A stretch of DNA of 64,000 bases from Pegoplata infirma (taxonomy: Eukaryota; Arthropoda; Insecta; Diptera; Anthomyiidae), in assembly GCA_963921195.1 (NCBI GenBank), contig OY992540.1, positions 13,585,136 to 13,649,135 on the forward strand. The letters run 5' to 3'. Positions within the stretch are counted from its first letter, which is position 1. Every line of letters starts with the position of its first letter. The position numbers and the translations under genes were made by a program. Below are positions 1 to 10,366 of the stretch, one piece after another. Below the pieces are notes generated by a model, which saw only the letters and a list, made by a program, of their open reading frames with translations, was not told the origin of the DNA and did not search any database.

Positions 1-578
1 GCAAAGGCAACTTCATCCTACACAACCAAGGCCCAAATATTACAATAATCTGACGAGAAGTGAATGCGTTATGCTGAGTCGACTTAGAGTTGGTAAATCT
101 GTTTTTAATACTCAACATTATTACAATCACACTGAACCGGTTAAATGTTCTCAATGTAACGTTATCCTATCAGTTTCACATATTTTTACCGAATGTCCAA
201 TTTCTAAAATTGGGCAAAATCTTGAAGAAATACTTGACTGTACAACGAACGTAAACTTACCCCAGATTAGAGGAAGTCTCCAGAAGCATAACATCCAGGA
301 TGTATAATTTTTACCAATATTCATAAATTTTTGTATTATTCATCTTTTTATTTTATTTTTATAAAATTTTTGTATAAACTTTATTTTTAACTTTTCTTGA
401 TTCACGTACATACATATGTTTTTGAAATTAATTAATATAAATTGTAAGTAATATATATGTAAATATCTAGAATATGAACTAGCTATAGGAGCGCATATGG
501 TCTGGTTACCCGGCGCCTTTAATATATTTTATAAATTTATTTATAAAATATAATGTAATAAATAAATAAATAAATAAA
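1..578 (+). mobile_element. 3' end of a non-LTR retrotransposon (I/LOA/R1-like)
   Basis: The element enters from the left edge of the window. It has an open reading frame to 307, an AT-rich 3' UTR (308-557) and a tail of AATA repeats at about 558-578. Directly after the tail the sequence becomes an arm of a repeat also found at 3395-3830, so the LINE inserted into that repeat. Clade assignment rests on the C-terminal protein motif only and is uncertain among I, LOA, R1 and Jockey-like groups. Confidence 0.75.
2..307 (+). CDS. C-terminal fragment of LINE ORF2 (after the reverse transcriptase/RNase H region)
   Basis: The frame is open from the first bases of the window to a TAA at 305-307, about 101 codons; the first ATG at 71 is internal. 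The fragment contains SRLRVGKSVFN followed by a CxxC pair (KCSQC) and HIFTECP. This R-x-R-x-G ... C-x-x-C ... H-x-x-x-x-C layout is the usual C-terminal tail of I/LOA/R1/Jockey-type retrotransposon polyproteins. The protein would belong to the retrotransposition machinery; only its tail is visible. No frameshift is seen, so the copy may be fairly young. Confidence 0.7.
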   Translation, partial: QRQLHPTQPRPKYYNNLTRSECVMLSRLRVGKSVFNTQHYYNHTEPVKCSQCNVILSVSHIFTECPISKIGQNLEEILDCTTNVNLPQIRGSLQKHNIQDV

Positions 579-1015
579 TCCTCTAAAACTTTGAAGCCCT
601 TTTAAAAGGAAACAGAATCACGAAATGAAAAACTGTAAATGCTGTTTTACTACATTTAGTTTTAAACCTATATTATTCAGTTCGTGTTTAACGACTTTTT
701 GTCGGACGGTGTAACGTTATTATCAAACGAGTATAATTTAAAAAAAAAAAAAAAACTTTATGTAGGTAATTTATAAAGCTTTAACTTAAGCTTGATAGCT
801 TCCAGATTGAGTAAATAATAAATGTGCTACGAGGGTCGGTCTGGAAAATGAAATTATTTATTTTACCCAATTCAATCCTGAGCTGAAATCTCGTTCGAAC
901 GAGATTTCTATCATACGGTTGTGTAAAAAATGATACTGAACCATATCGCTCATTTAGTTGTATAACGTCATAACTCAAAAATCGCGATTTTTGAGTTAAT
1001 GATGCAGAATTATTT
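579..1015 (+). mobile_element. Partial arm of the fold-back Tc1-like element (copy 1)
   Basis: The segment is nearly collinear with 3396-3830, sharing TCCTCTAAAACTTTGAAG, a CTTTTAAAAGG palindrome, GTCGGACG and TCGTTCGAACGAGA. Its left part was replaced by the LINE tail and its right end by the CCCAGCAAA sequence at 1016. Only one arm survives. A reading frame on the minus strand here is repeat-derived. Confidence 0.7.
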
Positions 1016-1310
1016 CCCAGCAAATTTTTGCATTACTAGTAATGAGTATAGTAATTAGTAATAATTATTGGTATGTACTTACTCATTGCATGAAACACTA
1101 CTTATTCTATAAAGGCCGTGAGACAAAAATAATTAGTGCCTACAAGCTTACGAGTAGGGATATAAATAACTACTTACCCATAACGAGTAAAATAAGTAGT
1201 TACTTATGAGGAATAAAATAAATGGTTAAAAACCGAGTTTCAAATAACTATTTATCATTAGATTATTCGTTTTTGCGAAACTTTAAGCTAAAAAGGTAAA
1301 AGAACTATTG
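1016..1310. mobile_element. Fragment of a CCCAGCAAA-ended element
   Basis: It begins CCCAGCAAATTTTTGCATTA and continues with short TTACTAGTAA-type palindromes. The same terminus starts at 49484 (CCCAGCAAAACTT) and, inverted, ends at 50219 (AAGTTTTGCTGGG). The right end is not visible here before the DINE-like element begins at 1311. Superfamily unknown. Confidence 0.45.
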
Positions 1311-1404
1311 TTATACCCTCCACTTAGTGATAGAGGGTATATATAAGTTTGTCATTCCGTTTGTAACTCATCGAAATATCGATCTGGGACCCCATAAAGT
1401 ATAT

Positions 1405-2347
1405 CGAGGGCCTATATTCAAAACCCTCTATCTAAAAAAACACAACTTTTCAGGAGAGCCAAAAAACTGTTTATTTAGCGTATTATTAGAGTAATTAAAA
1501 TTCGATATTCTACAATATTTTTTTAAATCAACTACTGAATCTCACATATGATTTGTTTTTAAAATTTTGCACTATTGGGGGTTTTAGTGGATAGATAGAG
1601 GGTTTTGTTTCTCAAAAACATTAAGTACATGAATGAAAATGATCAGATAGAGGGTTTTGCATTTTAATAAAAATTGATTATTATGATTTTATTTACGACA
1701 TCGTTAAATTTTTAACGTAATTTATTAATGATAACGGCTTATAAAAAATTCCGAAATCGCGGTTTTGGTCCACAGATGCGGATTTTTAAGACAAAAATTA
1801 TTTTTTTACCGAATTCGTCTCTAAAGTTGACAAACTGTATAGTATGTTATGTAAAAAATAGTAAAAAAAAATTAAAAACGCGATTTTGGTCCACAGATGC
1901 TGATCAGCATCGGGATTTTTAAGATTAAAATTTTTGTTTCATAATGTACACAAAACATCCAAATTTTGAGCCATATTTTTCAAAAAAGTCAAACAAGAAT
2001 TTTCAGAAAAAATTAGCATCAGTGGACCAAAATCGTGGTTCTGGAATTTTGTTGACAAATTCATGTGCAGCATGCAAAAATTAGTATGAAAACATGTAAT
2101 GCATGATGAAATTATTCAAAAAAAATATTTATAAATTAATTATTTGAAAAGATAGAGGGTTTTGCATTCAGAAAAATTAATTGTGTAAGAGATAGAGAAA
2201 ACCAAAAATGCAAATAAAATAGCAAAAAAAAAATATTTTTGTTCTGAATTTTACACCATAGATGAGGGCCGTTTTACTGAATATTTTGCCATCAAAAAGT
2301 CATTTTCGTGAAAATGGAAGATAGAGGGTTTTGAATATAGGCCCTCG
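1405..2347. mobile_element. 943-bp TIR element, CGAGGGCC ends, inserted in a DINE-like copy
   Basis: The left end reads CGAGGGCCTATATTCAAAAC and the right end is its exact inverse, a perfect TIR of about 29 bp. Flanks are ATAT on both sides (1401-1404, 2348-2351). Removing the insert restores the DINE block order, so the boundaries are firm. The interior repeats the terminal motif ATAGAGGGTTTTG (near 1592, 1647, 2152) and holds three copies, one inverted, of a TTTTGGTCCACAGATGC-like motif. No coding frame. Its ends resemble those of the element at 38623-42579 in layout. Superfamily unknown. Confidence 0.8.
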
Positions 2348-2392
2348 ATATATATTCATGATGCCCGATCGATTTTAAGACATTCTATCGAT

Positions 2393-2434
2393 GTCCGTCT
2401 GTCCGTCTGTCCGTCTGTCTGTCTGTCTGTCTGT
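2393..2434 (+). repeat. GTCY microsatellite inside a DINE-like element
   Basis: Tandem GTCC/GTCT units, the central microsatellite typical of DINE-1 elements. Shorter versions occur near 5006-5037, 12496-12516, 20411-20425, 44024-44042 (inverted), 54545-54572, 56103-56130 (inverted) and 61574-61590. Confidence 0.9.
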
Positions 2435-3120
2435 GGAAAATGCTGTCACGAACAAAACATTGCACAGAGATGACTGAAACTTAACATTTTTATTGGAAGT
2501 TCTCCCGAGAAGTTTGGTATTGCATTTGAGCGATATCGGTTCAGTGGTTCAAAAGTTATGAACGAAAATGTAAGGACACCTCAATAATTTAAGTACATTC
2601 AACATAACCTAAAAATACAAATTGCTTTAATTCGGCTGCTGGTTGACATATGTGAACATAATTGAACACCAAATGGTGTTTAAACAAGTACGAACACATT
2701 TTTTGACAAAAAACAAAAAAAAAAAAATCGCGGATTTTTTTTACCAATTTTTTTTTTCGCGGAATTTTTTTTTTCAAAAATTTTTTATTTTTTTTCAAAA
2801 GTAATTTCCTTTTAAAAAAAGTTTTTTGCAATAATCTTTTTGAAATTGTGGAGGCTATCACTACATTCGGCAAGCCCGAATTTAACTTTTTTACTTGTTT
2901 AATTTACACTGGTTGTCAACAAATTAGAAACGTTTTTATAGCACCGTTCGACAGCCAATATTAAACATGAACCGGATGATACACCTCTGAAAGTAGAGAT
3001 CAAATAGAATAAATCTGCATTTCCAGTTTTTCATTTCGTGATCCTGTTTCCTTTTAAAAGGACTTCAAAATTTTAAGAGTAAAATATTTCTGAAATATTT
3101 GTACTTGTCCTAGATGCCAC

Positions 3121-3358
3121 TAGTGATGGCAATTGAAAGAGGAGGATCCTCCCTAATTTTTCCATTTTTTTATTTTAACATATTAAGATAAAAGGATGTG
3201 AATAAAGTCTTTTGAAAACTTTACCAAAATATTTTGTTGAAAATTTTGAATTATATTGAAAGATAAAGTTGTGAAAGGTTACCTCATTTTTCCTGATATG
3301 TAAAAATAATAAAATAGGAAATTTAGGGGAGATCGTCCACTTTCTTTTGCTATCGCTA
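3121..3358. mobile_element. Degenerate small TIR element, TAGTGATGGC ends
   Basis: The left end TAGTGATGGCAATTGAAAG and the inverse of the right end TAGCGATAGCAAAAGAAAG agree at most positions, and GGAGGATC/GGACGATC plus CCCTAA continue the similarity. The ends look hAT-like, but I see no target duplication, so the boundaries and class are tentative. Confidence 0.4.
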
Positions 3359-4080
3359 GCACAAGTATGAATATAAAAAAAAATAATTAATTAATTAATT
3401 TAATCCTCTAAAACTTTGAAGTCCTTTTAAAAGGAAACAGGATCACGAAATGAAAAACTGTAAATGCAGTTTTACTACATTTAGTTTTTAGTTTTAAACG
3501 TACATTATTCAGTTCGTGTTTAACGACTTTTTGTCGGACGATGTAACGTTATTATCAAACGAGTATAAATTAAAAAAAAAATTTAATTTGGTAATTTATA
3601 AAGCTTTAATTTAAGCTTGATAGCTTCCAGATTGAGTAAATAATAAATGTGTCTGGAAAATGAAATTATTTATTTTCCAATTCACACCTGAGCCGAAATC
3701 TCGTTCGAACGAGATTTCGATCATACGGTTGTGTAAAAATGATACTGAACCATATCGCTCATTTACTTGTTTAACGCCATAACTTAAAAAAATTCGATTT
3801 TTGAGTTAATGATGCAAAATTATTTGTTATATCATGCTTTATATTGTGTCAAAAATTCGTATTTATATCTTTCAAACTCACCGTTTCAGAAGAGAACACG
3901 CCATTATTACATTTTCAATGTACCAGCCTTTTTCAGTGGAAAACCAGTTTCAATTGAAAACTTTAAACTCGATTTCTGCAAAATCAAATATTTTGAGTAA
4001 TGACACTATACAAGTAAATGAGCGATGTTATCGAAATCTTGTTCGAACGAGATTTCACCTTAGGTGTGAATAAGCCTTTA

Positions 4081-4153
4081 GTCGATTTTTTCCAAGTTCA
4101 AACATTTGGACCCTTTTTTAAATTTTTAATGTTTGAACTTAAAAAAAATCGAC
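4081..4153. repeat. 73-bp inverted repeat
   Basis: GTCGATTTTTTCCAAGTTCA is matched by TGAACTTAAAAAAAATCGAC around a T-rich loop. It lies in the middle of the fold-back element at 2907-5976 and may be the centre of that palindrome or a tiny MITE. Confidence 0.6.
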
Positions 4154-4215
4154 TTAGAAATATTTTTAAAAAAATTTCTGAAATATTTTTAAAAAAATTC
4201 TGAAAAATGTCTATA

Positions 4216-4757
4216 CCCGAGTAAAAAAGTTCCTATATAGTTGTATATAATTTTATATGATTAAATAGAATTATATAGAATTTGATGCGAAAAATGAGTC
4301 GATAAAACTATATAAAATTTGATCAATGTTTCATATATTTTGATAAATTTTTCATATAATTTTATGCGAAATTTGGACCCCTATTTTTATATAATAATAG
4401 CAAAATTATATAATCAGATGTAATTATATAAAAATATATAAAATTGTATAAAACTGTATAAAACTATATAAAGTTACATAAAATTATATATAATTTTATA
4501 TAATTAAAAAAAAATTTTATGATTTATATAAAACTTGATATAATTTTATGTAACTTTATAAAATTATATATTGTTTTATATAATTTGATATAGTTGTATA
4601 TAATTATATCTGATTATATAAATTTGCTGTTGTTATATAAAAATAGGGGTCCAATTTTATATAGTTTTATCGACTCATTTTTCGCATCAAATTCTATTTA
4701 ATCATATATGATGTTTCTAAAATTATATACAACTATATAGGAACTTTTTTACTCGGG
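4216..4757. mobile_element. AT-rich fold-back MITE, CCCGAGTAAAAAAG ends
   Basis: CCCGAGTAAAAAAGTTCC at the left is mirrored at the right, with TA at both flanks (4214-4215, 4758-4759). The arms continue inward through TATAGTTGTATATAATTTTA-type sequence, so almost the whole 542 bp can fold back. A relative with the same ends is at 27483-28273. Non-coding; TA target suggests mobilisation by a Tc1/mariner-type transposase (inference). Confidence 0.8.
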
Positions 4758-4868
4758 TAAATAATTTAATTTTCCACATCGACCCTCGTAGCACATTTAT
4801 TATTTACTCAATCTGGAAGCTATTAAGCTTAAATTAATACTTTACAAATTGCCTACATAATTTTTTTT

Positions 4869-5870
4869 TATACCCTCCACTCTAGTGATAGAGGGTATAT
4901 GTAAGTTTGTCATTCCGTTTGTAACACCTAGAAATATTGGTCTAGGACCCCATAAAGTATATATATTTATGATCCTCGATCGATTTTAAGTCGATCTAGC
5001 GATGTCCGTCCGTCCGTCCGTCTGTCTGTCCGTCCGTAGAAAACACGCTAACTTTTGAAAGACTTTACAGAGGCTACTGAAGTTTGGCATATATGTTGGT
5101 CATTTACTTGGTCATGTTGGTATTGCAATCCAGCCAAATCGGTCCAGTGGTTCAAAAGTTATGAGCAAAAGAGTAAATTTCGGCAAGGGTGTTTCGCGAA
5201 CTTACGAGATAAAAAACACGATAACTTTCGAAAGACAATAATGAGACTGCTGAAGCTTGCCATGTATCTTTGCCGTTCCTCAGGTCTGTTTGGTATTAAA
5301 TTTCAGCTCAATCGGTCAAGTGGTTCAAAAGTTATAAGCAAAACCCTGAATTTCAGATTAGTTTCATCTTAAATGCCACGTGTTTGTTTAACAAGTTTTA
5401 AAAGCATTGGTGGTAACTAAACAATGCTTTTCAAACTTGTTTAATTTTAAAGCAATGCTTTTTAAACTTGTTTAGTTTGAAAAGCATTGGTAACTTAAAA
5501 ATTACACTGGAAAAAAATTTTACACTCAAAAAAAATTTTACACTCAAAAAAATTTTACACTAAAAAAATTTTTTTTTTTTTTTACAAAAATGACAATATT
5601 TTGTGTAGATACGTACGTGCATTCACTCAAAGATATTTTAACAGCAAAAAAACATTACACTTAAAAAAAATTTTACACTCAAAAAAAAAAAAAATTTGTA
5701 ATTTTTTTTTTTTTTAATGACAAAAAAAAAGTTTTTTACTCAAAATAAAATATTTTTAATCAAAATTGTTAATTTTTTCACGTTAAAAAATGTACTATCC
5801 TTTAAAAAAAATGCATTGTGGAGGGTATTCATAGATTCGGCAAAGTCGAATTTAACTTTTCTACTTGTTT
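4869..5870 (+). mobile_element. DINE-1-like element (family 1), full-length copy
   Basis: It has the palindromic 5' start (TTATACCCTCCACTCTAGTG), block A, the GTCC/GTCT microsatellite (5006-5037), GGTCCAGTGGTTCAAAAGTT in block B, a second diverged block-B-like repeat near 5300, and the 3' hairpin ATTCGGCAAAGTCGAAT before CTTGTTT. Between 5510 and 5710 lies a low-complexity array of ACACTCAAAAAAAATTTT units, absent from the 1311 copy. No TSD is expected for Helitron-type insertion. Confidence 0.85.
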
Positions 5871-5978
5871 AAATTATACTCGTTTGATAATAATAACGTT
5901 GAGTATTTATTATACTATAGAAGCGTTTCTAATTAATTATTTTATAGAAACGTTTCTAATTAGTTAACAACCACTGTA

Positions 5979-6375
5979 TAGCATGATATAACTTATTTTT
6001 ACTCGGGTTACACGTTTTAGTAATTGTGAAAAAATCTATGGAAGACGGTAACATAATGCAAGTGCATTATCGTCATCCCTGATGAAACATCAGCCAGTAA
6101 AGCATTTTAAGAAGAAACATGAAAAGTTTGTGCAATGGAAAGATTCAGAACTTTGGATTTTTTTTAAATATTTATATATTTTTCTATTAGTTTCTCAATT
6201 GCTCTCCTCATTCTCAAAATTATAACTTGCGTGTAGACAACAATTGTTGCACTCCTCCCTTATAAAACTCTGATTAATTGTATAAATTACACAATTTTAA
6301 AAATCATATTACGTACATTATTGTTTGCTGAATAACAAATTTGTTGTGTTTATCATTTGTAAATTTGCGGCTTAA
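5979..6375. other. AT-rich interval, no feature recognised
   Basis: It contains a lone ACTCGGG (near 6002), an end-like trace of the CCCGAGT MITE family, and nothing else I can classify on either strand. Confidence 0.5.
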
Positions 6376-7313
6376 TTGTATACTAGGGTGGCTCGTTTTT
6401 GGGCTTTTCTCTCTGATCAAATTCTAATACCCGCCAAAAGTGTCGGTCACCTAAGGGTAACTCACATGTAAAATATCACTCCGATCGGAGTTTATCTTCT
6501 GTCTCCACTTTGAGCCTCAAAATTAGGGTTTTTGCAAAAAAGGACTTTTAAAAAAAAAATAAAAAAAATTTAAGTTTTTTTATTAAAATAATTAAAAAAT
6601 TATTTTTGTATAATATTTGATTGTAAATACTTAAATATGAAATTTGAAGATTTTACGATATCATTAACCTGTTCAAACTTGATACCAAAAAAAATGGCAT
6701 GATTTTGGGGGCGTTCTTAAAACACCTTTTTTAAAAATTTAAAAATTTTATTAAAAAAAAAATTTAAAATATATAATTTTTTCTTTCTGAATTCATTAAG
6801 AACACCTTGGAGAAGAAAAATGTGAAATATGGCGGATATCCGTCGGACCACTTTTCGGGAATTGCTGGAGGAAGTTAGTGGATTTCAAGGAAATGTTGGT
6901 TTTATCAATAATTTGGATTAATAAAATCTTATAAAATAAATTTTTGGCCAAATTAACAGTTTTTTGGTGTCGTGGAATTCTATTAAATAACTTTAATTCT
7001 GTTATGAAATCTTACCGATCTAGGACGTCTTTAACCCACATTGGCTGGGGGTGAAAAATGACACCCGCCGAAAATTTGAAGTTTAGATAGGCTGACCATT
7101 CGTACAGATTTTATCAGTACATGTACTGATTTTTGATCACGTGTACTGATCAAAAAACGTTGTACTGATTTGTACTGATTTTTTGAAATATGTACTGATT
7201 GTACTGATTTTTAAACATTTCAACATAAAAAATAATTTTATTCGAAAATTCTATACAAAAACTTGAGTTACCATAAAATAAATCTTCAAGGTAGTTTTTT
7301 ATGACTGAGGTTA

Positions 7314-8729
7314 GGTTAGGTTATGGTGGATGGCATTGGCAAAAAAAACAATTCCCATAGAGGCCGACTTGTGGCCCATTATGATTCCAGTTTCCCCTTC
7401 TTTTTATGATTTAATTCTGACAACAAGATAATTTGTAATGAATTCTAAAGAGCTTATATATATATATATATGTCCTTTATTTAATTAAATATTAATAGAA
7501 ATAGAAATACATATCGATTTTTAATTAATACTTAAATAAAAGTTCAAAGTGAACATAGGGCGTCAACAAATTCTCTCCATCTTTGTCTATCTCTGGCAAT
7601 CGCCTTAGCTTGATTCCATGAAACTCGAGCAAGTTCACATTCCTGTTTCAGGTAGCGCACCCAGGTGTTTCGGGGTCTACCAGGTCTGCGCTGTCCTTGT
7701 GGGTTCCAATCTAAGGCTATTCTTGCTATTTCTGATTGTGGTCTTCGCAATATATGACCTACCCACGTCCATTTGCGTTTGCGAATTTCGATTTCTACCG
7801 GCTTAGAGTTTGCCATCTGCAGCAGCGCTTCATTTGTAATCCAATTAGGCCAAAAGATGTGAAGAATTTGCCTTAAGCATTTGTTTATAAATGTTTGGAT
7901 TTTACGAATGGATTCTTTTGTTAAGCTCCAGGTAGAACAGCCATACAATAACACAGACTTAACACTGCAGTTGAAAATGCGTAGTTTAGTTTTTCGCGAG
8001 ATATTGTTTCTACGCCAAATTTTGTAAAGCGATAAAAAAGAGCTGCGTGCTTTATTGATACGATCAGCAATATCGGCTTGAGACCCTCCATCTTTGGTTA
8101 TCTTACTACCAAGATAACAAAAAGAATCTACGTCTTCAATAGTAACATCATTTACCACCAATGGAGTTGTTACTTCTGTTCCTATTCGCATAAGCTTAGT
8201 CTTCCTAATGTTGATTCTCAATCCAACTTTTTTAGCATTTTCGGAGAGACACCTAAGTTTTGCTTCAATATCCTGAAAGCGATGGGCCATCAGACATATG
8301 TCATCGGCGTAGTCAATGTCATAAAGAAATTCGGATAAGGTCCAGCGAATACCAAAAGGAGCTTCTCTATTGGTTTTTTCCATGACACAATCGAGTAGTA
8401 TTAAGAATAACGTTGGCGAAAGGATGCAACCTTGTCTTACACCAGTGTTAGGAAAGAACGGGCGACTCTCATTTCCGTTAAAGCGAATCTTACACTTAGC
8501 ATCCCTGTAGAGTTCACGAATCAGGTTTACAATTTTTTCGGGAATGCCTTTACATAACAGTGCCGACCACATTGAATTACGGAATATTGTGTCGAAAGCG
8601 CGCTCAAAATCAACAAAAAGAAGATACAAGGGAGTGTTATATTCGGCAGATTGCTCAATTATGATGCGCAACGTGTTGCTTAGATTTCGAAAATCAAGAG
8701 GTTCCTTAACGCAAAAATGTATCTGAGCG
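7314..8729 (-). mobile_element. 5'-truncated RTE-clade retrotransposon
   Basis: The insert is bounded by an 8-bp direct repeat TGAGGTTA (7306-7313, 8730-8737). It contains the reverse transcriptase frame 7544-8728, a 3' UTR with an AT dinucleotide run (7455-7471) and, at its 3' end on the minus strand, a conserved-looking segment (GGGCCACAAGTCGGCCTCTA) ending in ATAACCTAACC. The endonuclease region and the first reverse-transcriptase motifs are missing, the usual outcome of incomplete reverse transcription. Confidence 0.8.
7544..8728 (-). CDS. RTE-type reverse transcriptase, C-terminal two thirds
   Basis: The product copies retrotransposon RNA into DNA at the target site. The frame is open from the 5' truncation point to the stop at 7544; there is no true start codon, and reading from the TTG at 8671 gives 375 residues. 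Visible motifs, in that numbering: FVDFERAFD (19-27, motif A), GVRQGCILSP (77-86, motif B), YADD (121-124, catalytic aspartates), KTKLM, FCYLGS, and the conserved tail KWTWVGHILRR ... GRPRNTW. This tail is typical of RTE-like elements. The endonuclease is absent, so the copy is dead. The frame is intact over about 1.2 kb, suggesting recent insertion. Confidence 0.88.
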   Translation of the reverse strand, partial: AQIHFCVKEPLDFRNLSNTLRIIIEQSAEYNTPLYLLFVDFERAFDTIFRNSMWSALLCKGIPEKIVNLIRELYRDAKCKIRFNGNESRPFFPNTGVRQGCILSPTLFLILLDCVMEKTNREAPFGIRWTLSEFLYDIDYADDICLMAHRFQDIEAKLRCLSENAKKVGLRINIRKTKLMRIGTEVTTPLVVNDVTIEDVDSFCYLGSKITKDGGSQADIADRINKARSSFLSLYKIWRRNNISRKTKLRIFNCSVKSVLLYGCSTWSLTKESIRKIQTFINKCLRQILHIFWPNWITNEALLQMANSKPVEIEIRKRKWTWVGHILRRPQSEIARIALDWNPQGQRRPGRPRNTWVRYLKQECELARVSWNQAKAIARDRQRWREFVDALCSL

Positions 8730-9417
8730 TGAGGTTATTTTCATCTTCATAAATTTATATGAAAAGGTCTATTTAAAAAGACTTGCTTATTATCTGGAAG
8801 GTTTTCTAAAAGGAAGAGTTATTAAAAGTCCTCAGAATCTGTGGACTTTTTATTCACAAAACCTGTGGGTTTTTGTTCTATTTTCTGCACCGAAACGATT
8901 AAAAAATTCAAATGAAGTTGTTTGTAGTCAACAAAATTTTCCGCAAAATTACGACACAGTTTATGACAGTTGTTTTTAACAGTTGTTTTTACTGAATACT
9001 AATTGACCCCAAGTTTGGTATTTTAAGTGTTGGAAAAATCATCAATGTTTCTCAAAAATCATCAGTGTTTTCCCACAGAAAACAGTTTTCAGAGAGTAAT
9101 TTCTAAAAAAAAAACACAAAAACTTGTGCGTACTGATTTGAGTTCAGAAAAAAATGGTCACCCTAAGTTTAGAGCTTAAATTTTGTGCTATAAACAATCA
9201 TAAAACGACTTTTGTGTTTTGTAACCCAACTATTTTATTAATATATTATCTTTAAAAAATGACCCACTTAGTAAAAAATATAGCCACCCAAAAAAACGAG
9301 CCACCCTATTGTATACCCTACTTTGGGCAGGGTTACGAAAGTCATTTAGTTTGTAGTTGAGTATTCTTTAGAAATTGATTTTTTACAATGTTTTTTTTTT
9401 AAATCAACGATCATAAG

Positions 9418-9968
9418 ATTAATTACACTAGTTTACAGAGATTTTGATCCACGACATTTTGCATTTATATTCCATGTAAAATCACGCGCTTAATCCAAAA
9501 ATGAAGTCCAAAGTTTTAAAAGTAGAACAGTTTTCGAGATTTTGCTAACTTTTTAAAATTTTTAACTTTTTAAAAAAGTGTTTTTTTTTAAATTAAAATC
9601 TCTCCGGACTAAATCAGTGGATTTATTTTTTTTTAACAATTCTACACACATTTTTCAATCTGATTATTGCCTTAAAAGCTATTTATACATATTTCGGTAA
9701 TTTTGCATCAATTTTAGCGAAATTTAAAAAAAGTAAATTCTATTGTAAATTTCAGAAAGAACAAAAAAATCCCTTTTTGTTAAACTTTCTATAAAATTGA
9801 AGCAAAATTGTCGATAAAAAGGTGAAAATTTGAAAAGTTAGCAATATCTCGAAAACTGTTCTACTTTTGAAACTTTGTACTTTATTTTCGGATTTACCGC
9901 GAGATTTCACATGGAAAATAAATGCATAAAGTCGTGGGTCAAAATCTCTGTAAACAAGAGTAATTGAG
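9418..9968. mobile_element. Fold-back element with about 140-bp arms
   Basis: The left arm (from about 9418; GTTTACAGAGATTTTGA, then GTAGAACAGTTTTCGAGAT) is matched inversely by 9830-9968 (ATCTCGAAAACTGTTCTAC, then GTCAAAATCTCTGTAAAC). The arms are roughly 85-90 % alike by eye, the centre is AT-rich. The exact ends and any TSD are unclear because both arms run into ATTAATTAC-like sequence. Confidence 0.7.
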
Positions 9969-10366
9969 TCAATAAAATTATTTAATTAAAAACATATTTA
10001 ATTTCAATGAAATGTTTAATTGAAACAAATCTATATTTAAGTGTGTGCACAAAAGGTTTTTATTCAAGTGCTCGCTTAAATATTAGTCTGATATTTTCAA
10101 AACTTTTATAATAAAAAAATTTCATCAATATAATTAAACATTTCATCAACGAATGAAACAGTTTTCATACAATACTCTTTTAAAGATTTTTTTAAATAAA
10201 AGAATTCATTCGTTAAATCTCTGTTTATATTAATGTTAGTTTTTGTTTATTATTTTTATTATTGCTGTACCTGCTGTTGATATATATTAATTTTAGTGGC
10301 GTTTGTTAGTACATATTTTATTTAACAACAATAGTAAAATATGTATAAACAAAAAAAAAATATATA
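9969..10366. other. AT-rich interval, no feature recognised
   Basis: No conserved element end, reading frame or repeat could be assigned. Confidence 0.5.

Larger units (their letters stand above)
1311..2900 (+). mobile_element. DINE-1-like Helitron-derived element (family 1), interrupted
   Basis: It starts with a palindrome (TATACCCTCCACT ... AGAGGGTATA), then block A (GTCATTCCGTTTGTAACTCA), a GATCGATTTTAAG segment and a GTCCGTCTG microsatellite. Block B follows (GGTTCAGTGGTTCAAAAGTTATGA, split here as GGTTCAGTGG and TTCAAAAGTTATGA), then a hairpin near the 3' end (ATTCGGCAAGCCCGAAT) and a CTTGTTT terminus. This order matches published DINE-1/INE-1 (Helentron-associated) structure. A separate TIR element occupies 1405-2347. 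The element is non-coding and non-autonomous. Confidence 0.8.
2907..5976. mobile_element. Fold-back Tc1/mariner-like element with nested inserts
   Basis: Terminal inverted repeats CACTGGTTGTCAACAAATTA (left) and TAATTAGTTAACAACCACTG (right) are flanked by TA on both sides, as for Tc1/mariner. Inner arms are also inverted: 3396-3830 matches the complement of parts of 3960-4075, 4760-4868 and 5871-5912. Two elements interrupt the right arm (4216-4757 and 4869-5870). No transposase frame survives. A second partial arm lies at 579-1015. Confidence 0.65.
7088..9165. mobile_element. hAT-like TIR element B, nested in element A
   Basis: Ends TAGGCTGACCATT and AATGGTCACCCTA are inverted with one or two mismatches and flanked by an exact 8-bp duplication AGTTTAGA (7080-7087, 9166-9173). 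The left part carries repeats of TGTACTGATTTT (7123-7211), echoed near 9131. The element holds an RTE insert (7314-8729); without it about 650 bp remain, with no transposase. Confidence 0.85.
6384..9308. mobile_element. hAT-like TIR element A (outer shell of a three-level nest)
   Basis: The left end TAGGGTGGCTCGTTTTT and right end AAAAACGAGCCACCCTA are perfect inverted repeats. An exact 8-bp duplication TTGTATAC lies at 6376-6383 and 9309-9316. Eight-bp TSDs and TAGGG ends fit the hAT superfamily (P elements also make 8-bp TSDs). After removing nested element B (7088-9165 with one TSD) about 840 bp of non-coding sequence remain, so this is a non-autonomous element. Confidence 0.85.

Noticed and set aside
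3113..3366. 8-bp target duplication around the TAGTGATGGC element
   Set aside because: The flanks GATGCCAC and GCACAAGT do not match, so no TSD was claimed.
5055..5372. 105-residue frame on the plus strand
   Set aside because: It is block B of a DINE-1-like element; the homologous region at 18188 reads differently and the element is non-coding.
5510..5710. ACACTCAAAAAAA repeats as ends of the CACTCAAAA MITE family
   Set aside because: They are a head-to-tail low-complexity array inside DINE-like copies (also at 18520 and 61698), with no inverse partner and no TA duplication.
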